This document shows positions 1-5,678 of a stretch of DNA of 5,998 nt, piece after piece. Numbering within the stretch: position 1 is the first letter of the stretch; the number at the start of each line of letters is the position of its first letter. Location: the NCBI GenBank assembly GCA_024404435.1, contig JAKSPW010000087.1:1-5998 (forward strand), in the 5' to 3' direction. The stretch is from Clostridia bacterium (lineage in GTDB: Bacteria; Bacillota; Clostridia; Oscillospirales; CAG-272). The notes under the pieces are model-generated. The model had not been told where the DNA came from. It saw only the letters and a program-made list of their open reading frames with translations, and made no database searches. A program made the translations under genes and the position numbers.

Positions 1-549
1 GGAAACGAATACGAAGCGACCTACCCGAAACGGGCAAAAGGTCTTGTAAAAAACGGCAGGGCGCGCTTCGTGAATGAAAACACGATTTGCCTTGCGTGCC
101 CTCCGGAAAACATTATGGAGGACAAAATAATGGAAAATAAAGAAATCATAATCGACGAGACGACCGGAGAAGTAACGGAAACCGAAAAATCGGTATTGTA
201 CACGCTCGACTACGCACTTGGGCAGCTCGAAGAGGTCAGAGCGAATTCTCTCGGTTTTGCAGCAGAGGTAAGAGAAACGCTCGCCTCGTTAAATTACGAC
301 GGGCCGGGTGATATCGGAGCGCAGGCAGGGGCGCAGGCTCTCGAAGCTCTGATAAAAGAGCAGTTTGAAACGTACAACAAGCTCATCGACTTCTACACAG
401 ACATGATCGCAGATCTGAAAAAAGAGCGCGAGGAAACAGCAAAGGATGACCGAACACAGTATATGGACTTTGTGAAAGACTGTGTCGGGAAGTCCAAAAA
501 CGGACTCTTGCCCGATTTTGAAAAGCTCTGGAAAGTAATGAACAACTGA
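1..549 (+). CDS. Conserved clostridial protein of unknown function, 5' end outside the window
   Basis: The frame is open from base 1 to the TGA at 547-549 (182 codons visible), so the gene enters from the left edge. The visible N-terminus (GNEYEATYPKRAKGLVKNGR, then ARFVNENTICLACPP) is basic and reads like real protein; I recall similar short segments in Clostridia hypothetical proteins but cannot name a family. From about residue 44 the protein turns acidic (MENKEIIIDETTGEVTETEK) and then mostly helical with many Glu and Lys, including a possible coiled coil around ALIKEQFETYNKLIDFYTDM and IADLKKEREE. No signal peptide or membrane segment is visible. An ATG at 130 with GGAGG at 117-121 (8-nt spacing) could be an internal or true start giving 139 aa. 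I prefer the longer frame because the upstream residues look conserved. Function unknown. The gene is followed directly by a terminator. Confidence 0.75.
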   Translation, partial: GNEYEATYPKRAKGLVKNGRARFVNENTICLACPPENIMEDKIMENKEIIIDETTGEVTETEKSVLYTLDYALGQLEEVRANSLGFAAEVRETLASLNYDGPGDIGAQAGAQALEALIKEQFETYNKLIDFYTDMIADLKKEREETAKDDRTQYMDFVKDCVGKSKNGLLPDFEKLWKVMNN

Positions 550-554
550 AAAGG

Positions 555-586
555 ATCCCCGCTCTACGGAGCGGGGATTTTTTCTT
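555..586 (+). terminator. Intrinsic terminator after the first gene
   Basis: A perfect 10-bp stem (ATCCCCGCTC at 555-564, GAGCGGGGAT at 569-578) closes a TACG loop. This is a C(UACG)G tetraloop, one of the most stable kinds. A T-run (578-583) follows. It lies 5 nt past the stop codon and ends the upstream transcript just before the next promoter. Confidence 0.95.
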
Positions 587-613
587 GACAAAACCGCATC
601 GGTGTGATATCAT
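585..613 (+). promoter_or_regulatory. Sigma-A type promoter of the fucosidase gene
   Basis: The -35 TTGACA (585-590) is consensus, the spacer is exactly 17 nt, and the -10 is TATCAT (608-613) with an extended TG at 605-606. Transcription should start near 620, giving a leader of about 30 nt. The -35 box abuts the T-run of the preceding terminator, so the two units are insulated. No operator dyad is obvious. Confidence 0.88.
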
Positions 614-651
614 TTTTTCAGTACTTAATCACACACGGAAAGGCTTTTACC

Positions 652-1860
652 ATGACTGACACGACAAATAAATTCGGGATGTTTATCCACTGGGGCTTCT
701 ACGCACAGCTCGGCCTGCAGGAGCAGGCGTACGCGCGCTACGACATTCCGCGCGAGGAATACGAGGCTCTGAAGGACACCTTCAATCCCGTCGACTACGA
801 CCCCGAAAAATGGGTGCTTCTCGCCAAGAACGCGGGCATGAAGTACATCACGTTCACGACGAAGCATCACGACGGCTTCTGCATGTGGAACACCGCCTAC
901 ACGGATTATAACATCATGAACACTCCGTACGGCAAGGACGTGCTGAAAGAGCTTGCCGACGCCTGCCATAAGCACGGGATGCTCCTCTCGCTTTACTATT
1001 CCAACCCCGACTGGCACCACCCGTACAGCTACAATCCGGCGTCCTCCCATCAGTGGAAGGCAGTCAACAAAGAAGAAGTGAAGCTCGACGTTTACGTGCA
1101 GTTCATCAAGGATCAGATGACGGAGCTGCTGACGAATTACGGCCCGATCTACACGATGTTCTGGGACATCAACCCGTACGTCGAGGACAAGTCCATCAAC
1201 GAGCTGGCACGTAAGCTGCAGCCGGACATCCTCATCAACGACCGCGGCTTCGACACGGGAGACTTTTCCACCCCCGAAAGGGAATACGCGCCGACTCCGA
1301 ACTCTGCCCGCTTCACGCGCATGACCGAGGCGTGCAACTCGCTCGGCGTGCAGAGCTGGGGCTACCGTGAGAGGGAAGACTTCTACTCGCTGAAACACAT
1401 AATGTCTTCGATCGACCGCATCATGGCGATGGGCGGCAGCTACCTTCTGAACGTCGGGCCCGACGCGAAGGGAGTCATCACCGATGAATATGCCGACCGC
1501 CTCAGAAGGGTCGGCGACTGGTACAACCGCATGGAGGGCTGCCTTGTCGGCCACGAGAGCGACACGTTCGACTACGGTGTCCGCGGAGAAAACTGCCTCG
1601 TCACGCGCAAGAACGGGAAGCGCTACTTCCACTTCCCCGACGGGATCTCGTCGACTGCAGTGACCTTCAAAAACATGCCCGAAATGCCGAAAAAGGTGCG
1701 CCTCATGAACACGGGAGATGAGCTGGAGTCCGGCATGGAGCTCCTGCCGGAATTTTTCAACGGCGCGACGGGAAAGCCGGATTCTCTCCTGTTCCACGTC
1801 CGCGGGATCCCCGTGGATGAGCTCTGCCTCGAGCCGATCGTGATCGAGATGACGTTCTGA
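652..1860 (+). CDS. Alpha-L-fucosidase, glycoside hydrolase family 29
   Basis: Predicted retaining exo-glycosidase that removes alpha-linked L-fucose from glycans. The product is 402 aa. The ATG at 652 is preceded by GGAAAGG (637-643, 8-nt spacing); the in-frame GTG at 604 lies inside the -10 box and cannot be the start. GH29 hallmarks in order: FIHWG (11-15), W-x-x-LAKNAGMKY (54-65), TKHHDGF (70-76), the strand TMFWD (168-172) whose Asp172 is the likely nucleophile, NDRG (196-199), TPERE (207-211) and W236 in the region where the acid/base residue lies, and LLNVGPDAKG (265-274) closing the barrel. Residues after about 310 fit the usual C-terminal beta domain. There is no signal peptide, so it probably acts in the cytoplasm on imported fucosylated oligosaccharides. 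It stands alone with its own promoter, with no transporter or fucose-catabolism gene beside it. Subfamily A or B cannot be assigned by eye. Confidence 0.93.
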   Translation: MTDTTNKFGMFIHWGFYAQLGLQEQAYARYDIPREEYEALKDTFNPVDYDPEKWVLLAKNAGMKYITFTTKHHDGFCMWNTAYTDYNIMNTPYGKDVLKELADACHKHGMLLSLYYSNPDWHHPYSYNPASSHQWKAVNKEEVKLDVYVQFIKDQMTELLTNYGPIYTMFWDINPYVEDKSINELARKLQPDILINDRGFDTGDFSTPEREYAPTPNSARFTRMTEACNSLGVQSWGYREREDFYSLKHIMSSIDRIMAMGGSYLLNVGPDAKGVITDEYADRLRRVGDWYNRMEGCLVGHESDTFDYGVRGENCLVTRKNGKRYFHFPDGISSTAVTFKNMPEMPKKVRLMNTGDELESGMELLPEFFNGATGKPDSLLFHVRGIPVDELCLEPIVIEMTF

Positions 1861-1887
1861 AAAACAGTCTGTTTATTTCGCGGGCGG

Positions 1888-1931
1888 GCTCTGTCAAGCA
1901 TCTGCGCATCAACCGTTGGTTTACGCCGCGG
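1888..1931. repeat. 44-bp interspersed repeat, copy 1
   Basis: This segment matches 5792-5835 in the same orientation. The alignment is gap-free and all differences fall in a 7-nt block (1901-1907). It contains a small dyad (AACC-GTT-GGTT) and ends in CCGCGG. On the minus strand it carries TTGACA (1897-1892), but no good -10 follows here, only a weak TAAACA. It sits between the fucosidase stop and the promoter of the next gene. No clear intrinsic terminator was found for the fucosidase transcript in this gap. Confidence 0.8.
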
Positions 1932-1946
1932 CATAAAAAGCAGTTG

Positions 1947-1975
1947 TTGACAGGGCGCGCACGGTATGATATACT
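1947..1975 (+). promoter_or_regulatory. Strong promoter of the DUF4177-like gene
   Basis: TTGACA (1947-1952), a 17-nt spacer and TATACT (1970-1975), with TG at 1967-1968 as an extended -10. The 29-nt core matches the minus-strand promoter at 5801-5773 at 25 of 29 positions, spacer included (GCGCGC and GTATGA shared). The expected start site is near 1982, giving a leader of about 50 nt with a small hairpin (CGGC-GAAAA-GCCG). Confidence 0.85.
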
Positions 1976-2030
1976 TTTCATGAAAGCTCGGCGAAAAGCC
2001 GCAAAATAATCTAAATACGGAGGGAAAATC

Positions 2031-2282
2031 ATGGATTACGGCAAATCTTCATCTTTTTCGACGGCATCGGGCGAAAACCGTCAGTACGTCGTTCTGCAAG
2101 TCACGCTGAAGGAGAAATTCATCGGTACGGGCTCGGGCAACCTCACGGAGCTTGAGGACGTCATCAACGATCAGGCAGCAAAGGGCTACCGCCTGCACAC
2201 GATCACGACCTCGAACGGCGGAAGCAAGGGACTCCTCGGCGGCGACAGGATCCAGGCAACACTCGTTTTTGAGAGAATATGA
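2031..2282 (+). CDS. Small DUF4177-like protein
   Basis: 83 aa, ATG preceded by GGAGGG (2019-2024, 6-nt spacing). The pattern fits the DUF4177 family as I know it: a beta strand (YVVLQVTLKEKFIG), a helix holding LTELEDVINDQAAKGYRLHTI (the usual 'L-x-x-x-x-N-x-x-x-x-x-G-W/Y-x-L' core), then a strand ending in TLVFERI at the C-terminus. The N-terminus is Ser/Gly-rich and probably disordered. No transmembrane segment or catalytic motif is visible, and the family has no settled function. It is a single-gene unit with a strong promoter upstream; its stop codon is the first base group of a hairpin array. Confidence 0.75.
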   Translation: MDYGKSSSFSTASGENRQYVVLQVTLKEKFIGTGSGNLTELEDVINDQAAKGYRLHTITTSNGGSKGLLGGDRIQATLVFERI

Positions 2283-2407
2283 TCGGCGCGCGCCGATAAT
2301 GATGTTTGCCCATACGGGCAAACATAGCATCATTGTGCCGTAGGCACAGCATCATTTTGCGGCATCGCCGCAAAGCATCATAAGCCGCCTGCGGCGGCGA
2401 CATCATT
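2282..2407 (+). repeat. Tandem array of five distinct hairpins with CATCAT spacers
   Basis: Five perfect inverted repeats follow each other: 2282-2297 (ATCGGCGC/GCGCCGAT); 2302-2325 (10-bp stem, ATAC loop); 2334-2348 (TGTGCC-GTA-GGCACA); 2356-2374 (TTTGCGG/CCGCAAA); 2384-2398 (GCCGCC-TGC-GGCGGC). The arms differ from hairpin to hairpin, but the spacers repeat the motif GCATCAT (2327-2333, 2349-2354, 2375-2380) and the block is bracketed by AATGATG (2298-2304) and CATCATT (2401-2407). It is probably transcribed as the 3' UTR of the DUF4177-like gene. Open frames across it are low-complexity artefacts. Function unknown; it may be a mobile hairpin repeat family or an mRNA-stabilising element. 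Confidence 0.85.
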
Positions 2408-2410
2408 AAA

Positions 2411-2448
2411 AACGAAAAAACAGCACCTTCGGGTGCTGTTTTTTCGTT
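2411..2448. terminator. Bidirectional intrinsic terminator
   Basis: CAGCACC (2421-2427) and GGTGCTG (2432-2438) enclose a TTCG tetraloop. They are flanked by six A (2415-2420) and six T (2439-2444), so the paired region extends to 17 bp (AACG...CGTT). The A-run and T-run make it work on both strands. It ends the DUF4177/hairpin-array transcript and could stop read-through from the minus side. Confidence 0.93.
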
Positions 2449-2459
2449 GACGGACGTAC

Positions 2460-2584
2460 CGGCGGGAGATGAACGTATTTTTATCTGTAGGGGATGGCGT
2501 CCCCGACATCCCGCAACGAACGGTTTTATTCTTTTTGAACGGGACGTCGGCACGACTTTAGTCGTGTGACGCACGTCCCCTACA
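2460..2584. repeat. Interspersed palindromic element, copy A (MITE-like)
   Basis: The core runs 2486-2584 and has inverted ends, TGTAGGGGA (2486-2494) and TCCCCTACA (2576-2584). Inside are a hairpin GGGGA-TGGCG-TCCCC (2490-2504) and a compound hairpin pairing GGGACGT (2541-2547) with ACGTCCC (2573-2579) around CACGAC-TTTA-GTCGTG (2551-2566). The stretch 2460-2581 recurs at 5877-5998 with three mismatches, all in the first 25 nt. It has no coding capacity and no clear target-site duplication. The ends suggest a non-autonomous mobile element, but no transposase is present here. Confidence 0.85.
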
Positions 2585-2822
2585 ATTTCATAAAAAATCG
2601 CGTGCTCCGTTCGCCCCGACGACCCGATCGCGCTGATGCGATCGGAAATCTCCCGTGCCGCAGTCTCCTTCCGATTTTTTCCGGCAAGCCGTCGAAAAAA
2701 CCACCTCCCTCTCGGAGGGAGGCATTGCGTAAAAGCATCGCCGAGATACAAATGCCGATATTCAGAAAGCTGTTTAATGTTTCGGCTGAACTTACGATGG
2801 CTTCCTCCGGGAGGAAGCTGTC
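2585..2822. repeat. Non-coding, hairpin-rich repeat debris next to the broken PHP gene
   Basis: No credible gene lies here. Visible structures are CCGATCGC-GCTGAT-GCGATCGG (2624-2645), CCTCCCTC-TCG-GAGGGAGG (2704-2722) and GCTTCCT-CCGGG-AGGAAGC (2800-2818). The 'CTCCCTC...GAGGGAG' kind of hairpin resembles widespread gut-Firmicute intergenic repeats (from memory, not a search). The right edge coincides with the point where the PHP protein loses homology (about 2824), so this patch or an event within it probably removed the gene's 3' part. Confidence 0.6.
2695..2722 (-). terminator. Possible intrinsic terminator on the minus strand
   Basis: Read on the minus strand, an 8-bp stem (CCTCCCTC/GAGGGAGG, 2722-2704) is followed three nt later by six T (2700-2695). 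It would end transcription from the broken PHP gene. The 3-nt gap before the T-run and its place inside a repeat make it uncertain. Confidence 0.45.
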
Positions 2823-3157
2823 AGCGGGATGCTGATGAAGTCGAAGGCGTCGTATCTCGCGGGGCTGATGCCGATAACGCGATCGTGCGAAACGTCAGCC
2901 TCGCATCCGAAAAGAAGCTCGAACTCTTCCTTCTTCGGGAGCGGGAGCAGTGACGAGAGGCGCTCATATGTCTGCCCGCCGTAAAAGTCCCAGCCGGGTG
3001 AGACGAGCTCGTCCCAATAGTGGTCGGTGATGCAGACGGTTTTCAGCCCCGCGGCGCCCGCGTCTGCGATGACTCTTTCGGGCGTCTGGGTGGGGTCTCC
3101 CGAGCAGGGAGAGAGGTGCGTGTGCACGTGAAGATCGTGGTCGATAATAAATTTCAT
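2792..3157 (-). pseudogene. Truncated PHP-domain metal-dependent hydrolase (histidinol-phosphatase-like)
   Basis: ATG at 3157 with GGAGG (3168-3164, 6-nt spacing). The 121-aa product begins MKFIIDHDLHVHTHLSPCSG, the PHP metal-binding motif (His10 and His12), then VCITDHYWD (41-49; His46) and LLFGCEADV (81-89; Glu86), all typical of PHP phosphoesterases. Family members are usually about 240-280 aa and carry further His/Asp ligands later. Here the family-like sequence stops at FDFISIP (105-111), where a 'TTH'-type motif is expected. The last ~10 residues (TASSRRKPS) come from the repeat sequence at 2800-2822. The catalytic site is therefore incomplete and the protein is probably inactive, although promoter and SD remain. 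I found no remainder of the gene in the window. Confidence 0.85.
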
Positions 3158-3189
3158 TTTCTGCCTCCGCGGGAGTATACTTTCAGCTT

Positions 3190-3195
3190 ATTATA
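3190..3195 (-). promoter_or_regulatory. Extended -10 of the broken PHP gene
   Basis: The minus strand reads TGTGATATAAT, a consensus TATAAT (3195-3190) with an extended TG one base upstream. The start site would be near 3183, about 26 nt before the ATG. No good -35 lies 17 nt upstream; the region is a T-run. Confidence 0.65.
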
Positions 3196-3263
3196 TCACA
3201 TTTCCGGCAAAAAAAGGACGGTTTTGCGGACTTTTCCCGAAAAAGCGGGCGGGAACTCATTGT

Positions 3264-3485
3264 CTATTCCGACTCTTCAAAGAAATCATCCGTTGAACAG
3301 CCGAGTATTTTTGCGATATGCGGCAGGAAAACGATGTCCGGCAGGCAGATTTCCTGCTCCCACTTATAAACTGCCTGCGCGGAAACACCGATGAGCTTCC
3401 CGAAATCTCTTTGTGAGAGACCGTGACACTCTCGGTACGCCTTGATCTTTTCCGCGATCGTGATGAGGTATAACGGCATATTCAC
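3264..3485 (-). CDS. Small XRE/Cro-CI family helix-turn-helix regulator
   Basis: 73 aa, essentially one HTH_3 domain: IAEKIKAYRECHGLSQRDFG (10-29) is helix 1 into helix 2, IGVSAQAVYKWEQ (32-44) is the turn and recognition helix, then LPDIVFLPHIAKILGCSTDDFF (48-69). No second domain, so it probably binds DNA as a dimer. I chose the GTG at 3485 because GGGG at 3496-3493 gives 7-nt spacing; an ATG two codons later (3479) is possible. The GTG overlaps the stop of the ATPase gene (TGA at 3484-3482), so the two are co-transcribed and probably translationally coupled. It may regulate its own operon, or act as an antitoxin-like partner; neither is shown. No clear terminator was seen in 3158-3263. Confidence 0.88.
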   Translation of the reverse strand: MNMPLYLITIAEKIKAYRECHGLSQRDFGKLIGVSAQAVYKWEQEICLPDIVFLPHIAKILGCSTDDFFEESE

Positions 3486-5533
3486 GCAATTTCCCCGCCT
3501 TTGATCTTTATTTTCCGCATACGGCTTATGACGGCTTTCAGCTCCTGCGGGCGCGGAAGATCGAGGAACCGTTCGGTCGTGGTGAAAAATCCCGAAAAGA
3601 CCGTGTCGAGTCCTTCCTTTTCGATTTTGTCGTAAAGCCCGTCGATCTTAGCCTCAAGGTCGATCTTTTTGTCCTTGTTGCTGACTTCAAGATATCGGAG
3701 CATATAGCCGAGCGCGTCGAGCTGACGCTTTGTTATTATGTCGTGGAGTCCGCGCACGTCGATCTGCTCGTCGCCGATGAGGATAAATCCCATGTCGGAC
3801 ACCTCGAGCTTTTCGCTCCCGCACCCATCGGGATATGACGAAAATCCGTCCGAGTACAGCGTTCGGTGCTGTTCCCACACCGTCGGCGCGGGAAGATCCT
3901 GCGAGACTCCGTGCGAGGAGCAGATCTCCTTTGACCTTTCGGTAACGTCGCGGATGAGATAATCGTCCATCATGTAGATCCTGTCGGCGACGGCGAGGTA
4001 TTCGCCGCTTCCTCCGATGACGAGCACGGTCGAGACTCCGCACGCTTTCCAAAGCTCGTTCACGCGGTCCGTGAACGGCGTGATCGGCTCTTTTTCGATC
4101 AGCTCCTTCATCATCCCGTCACGGATCATGAAGTTGGTAGCACTTCTGTCCTCGTCGATCAGAAGGAGCTTCGCGCCGCAGTCCACAGCCTCCATGATGT
4201 TCGCCGCCTGCGAGGTCGAGCCGGAGGCGTGATCGGTCGAAAAGTCGCGCACCTCTCCGCAGGGAAGCCACTTGATGAACGGCGAGATGTTCACGCTCTT
4301 CACGCTCCGCCCGTCCTCTGCCGAGATCGTCATGGCACTGCCGTCGGTGATGCACAGCTCGCGCCCGTCGCCCATGGCGTGGTCGTAGATCCCGGCGGAG
4401 ATCGCGTCGAGCAGAGTCGATTTTCCCGAATAACCGCCGCCGGTGATGACCGTCACGCCGCGCTTTATGCCCATGCCGCGCACTCCGCAGACCTCGATCT
4501 CATCGCCCGGTGTCGACCGGAACGGCACGGCACCTTCAAGCGGCAGATCGGTGCCTTTCGAGCGCGGAAGAATACTGCCGTTAGCGACGAAGGCGCAGTA
4601 TTCGCTGTCCTTCAGCCATGCCCTGATCGAAGTCTGCTTTTCTGCGAGCGCGAGCGCATCGCTTAGCCGCGCCGCGTCAAACTGCGAGACGAAGGTGTCG
4701 ATGGCGTCGGGGAGATCGCGGCAGAGCATCTGCGCCGTCTTTCTGATCCTCTTTTTCGGGAGCTGTACCTGCATACGGATGCACAGACACATCTTCGGCG
4801 GGCGGGCGACACCGTCGTCGAGCAGATAAACGGTGTTTCCGCCGCCGTTTTCGTAGTCCTTCTGCGGGCAGAGCGCGAAGAACGCCGTGTTCCGCGTCAG
4901 CACTTCGCCTCCGGGACGGTGGAGATAATATTTTCCGTTCTCGTTGTCCGGTCGGGAGCGGTTGTACAGCTCCGCATTCAGCGCGTCGATGTACGGCGCG
5001 AGCTCACGCAGACAAAAGTCAGCCGCGGCATCTGACGTGTTCTCAAATCCGAGACGATCCGTCGGGATCTGCCACGTCAAGGTCGGTTTGTCCTGCGCGA
5101 GCTTGTGAGTCGCTTCGATATCGAGCGCGATCCCGTCGTGGTAAAACGTGTTGTAGTGATCTTTGTATTTCGGCTGTTCGTCAAAGTTTGCCGGATAGAC
5201 GGTCACTTCCCCTTCGTACATTTCACGGTACGTCGAGGTGTCTTCTTTCATGTTAAACAGATAGTATTTCAGTCGCTTCAATGGCATTCCTTCTTTCGTT
5301 TCAATATCAAATAGTTTCTCTGCGGGGATGCTTACCGTAACGGTCGGTTTGTCCTGCGCCAGCTTGTGCGTGCAGGTGAAATCAAAGCCGATATCTCCGT
5401 TAAAATACCTGCTGTCGTAGTCGTCCCACGGAAGCCCGGACTTCGGCACGACTTTCATCTTGCCCTCGTACATCTCCGTGTAGGTTGAAGTGTTCGGGTC
5501 CATGCCGAGCAGTTTTTGTTTAAGTCGTTTCAA
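3482..5533 (-). CDS. ABC-class P-loop ATPase (PF09818-like) with duplicated N-terminal module
   Basis: 683 aa from a TTG at 5533, 6 nt after GGAGG (5544-5540). Two similar N-terminal modules come first (about 1-84 and 85-168; see the separate entry). A central region (170-350) follows, then an ATPase core: Walker A GGGYSGKST (365-373; Lys371), DFSTDHASGSTSQAANIMEA (430-449), a possible signature-like loop, and Walker B LLLIDEDRSATNFM (456-469), then VLVIGGSGEYLAVADRIYMM (503-522) as a strand and H-loop-like region. The order fits the 'predicted ATPase of the ABC class' family (PF09818/COG3044), usually about 550-580 aa, so this one is about 100 aa long, as the duplication would explain. No membrane segments, so it is probably a soluble cytoplasmic protein rather than an exporter. 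Its cellular role is not established. The frame continues upstream to an ATG at 5668, but that stretch crosses terminators and is unlikely to be coding. Confidence 0.88.
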   Translation of the reverse strand: MKRLKQKLLGMDPNTSTYTEMYEGKMKVVPKSGLPWDDYDSRYFNGDIGFDFTCTHKLAQDKPTVTVSIPAEKLFDIETKEGMPLKRLKYYLFNMKEDTSTYREMYEGEVTVYPANFDEQPKYKDHYNTFYHDGIALDIEATHKLAQDKPTLTWQIPTDRLGFENTSDAAADFCLRELAPYIDALNAELYNRSRPDNENGKYYLHRPGGEVLTRNTAFFALCPQKDYENGGGNTVYLLDDGVARPPKMCLCIRMQVQLPKKRIRKTAQMLCRDLPDAIDTFVSQFDAARLSDALALAEKQTSIRAWLKDSEYCAFVANGSILPRSKGTDLPLEGAVPFRSTPGDEIEVCGVRGMGIKRGVTVITGGGYSGKSTLLDAISAGIYDHAMGDGRELCITDGSAMTISAEDGRSVKSVNISPFIKWLPCGEVRDFSTDHASGSTSQAANIMEAVDCGAKLLLIDEDRSATNFMIRDGMMKELIEKEPITPFTDRVNELWKACGVSTVLVIGGSGEYLAVADRIYMMDDYLIRDVTERSKEICSSHGVSQDLPAPTVWEQHRTLYSDGFSSYPDGCGSEKLEVSDMGFILIGDEQIDVRGLHDIITKRQLDALGYMLRYLEVSNKDKKIDLEAKIDGLYDKIEKEGLDTVFSGFFTTTERFLDLPRPQELKAVISRMRKIKIKGGEIA
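5051..5533 (-). repeat. Tandem duplication of the ATPase N-terminal module
   Basis: Residues 1-84 and 85-about 161 are copies. LKRLKQKLLGMDPNTSTYTE corresponds to LKRLKYYLFNMKEDTSTYRE; both continue MYEG; HKLAQDKPTVTVSIP (56-70) corresponds to HKLAQDKPTLTWQIP (143-157). The DNA is also similar: both copies begin TTG AA(A/G) CGA CT(T/G), and both contain GGTCGGTTTGTCCTGCGC on the plus strand (around 5342 and 5083). The 'D-x-P' segment resembles the N-terminal domain of this ATPase family. Which copy is ancestral is unclear. Confidence 0.85.
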
Positions 5534-5539
5534 TCTTTT

Positions 5540-5544
5540 CCTCC
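5540..5544 (-). promoter_or_regulatory. Shine-Dalgarno that sets the TTG start of the ATPase
   Basis: The minus strand reads AAAAAAGGAGGAAAAGATTG: a full GGAGG 6 nt before TTG (5533-5531). No ATG in frame lies nearby, so this supports TTG initiation over the upstream ATG at 5668. Confidence 0.75.
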
Positions 5545-5579
5545 TTTTTTCGACATGACGGACCCTGCGTTTCCCGCGA

Positions 5580-5659
5580 AAACAAAAAGCACCCTTCCGG
5601 GTGCAGACTCCTGCCTCAAGGCGGGAGGACAAACAAAAAACGCACCCGGGACCGGATGC
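5580..5659 (-). promoter_or_regulatory. Putative transcription attenuator with two terminators and an antiterminator
   Basis: Reading the minus strand, terminator T1 is GCATCCG-GTCC-CGGGTGC (5659-5642; 7 bp with one T-G pair) followed by GTTTTTTG (5641-5634). A middle imperfect hairpin lies at 5627-5608. Terminator T2 is GCACCC-GGAA-GGGTGC (5604-5589) with a GGAA tetraloop and TTTTT (5588-5584). The 3' arm of T1 (CCGGGTGC, 5649-5642) is perfectly complementary over 8 nt to the 5' arm of T2 (GCACCCGG, 5604-5597). Pairing between them would dissolve both terminators. A translated leader lies just upstream. I infer ribosome-mediated attenuation of the ATPase/XRE operon. Confidence 0.7.
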
Positions 5660-5678
5660 ATATGACATTGTTCCGCGT

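Noticed and set aside
625..1797. Long open frame of 390 codons on the minus strand across the fucosidase
   Set aside because: It is the antisense shadow of the GH29 gene. It is rich in Arg, Val and His with no family motif, and has no SD or promoter.
1861..1880. Terminator after the fucosidase (AAACAG-T-CTGTTT)
   Set aside because: The loop is a single base, the stem is A/T-rich and there is no T-run.
1980..2009. Nine-codon ORF MKARRKAAK before the DUF4177 gene as a leader peptide
   Set aside because: Its ATG lies at the predicted transcription start, so there is no room for an SD, and no terminator follows.
2298..2407. CRISPR array, suggested by regular short repeats with variable units
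   Set aside because: The constant part is only about 7 nt and the variable parts are perfect palindromes. There are no 25-40 nt direct repeats and no cas genes.
2203..2751. Minus-strand frame of 182 codons through the hairpin array and the MITE-like element
   Set aside because: It reads across palindromes, a bidirectional terminator and repeats. The composition is repetitive (MMLCL, RHNDAM) and it has no plausible start signal.
2566..2953. Plus-strand open frames over the repeat patch and the antisense of the PHP gene
   Set aside because: No SD, low-complexity repeat content, and overlap with the recognisable PHP fragment on the other strand.
3230..3263. Terminator downstream of the XRE gene (TTCCCG...CGGGAA, minus strand)
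   Set aside because: Six-bp stem with a 10-nt loop and no T-run directly after it.
5530..5556. Eight-residue ORF MSKKGGKD on the minus strand whose stop overlaps the ATPase TTG
   Set aside because: It has no SD of its own and contains the ATPase SD within it. The overlap is probably accidental, though coupling cannot be excluded.
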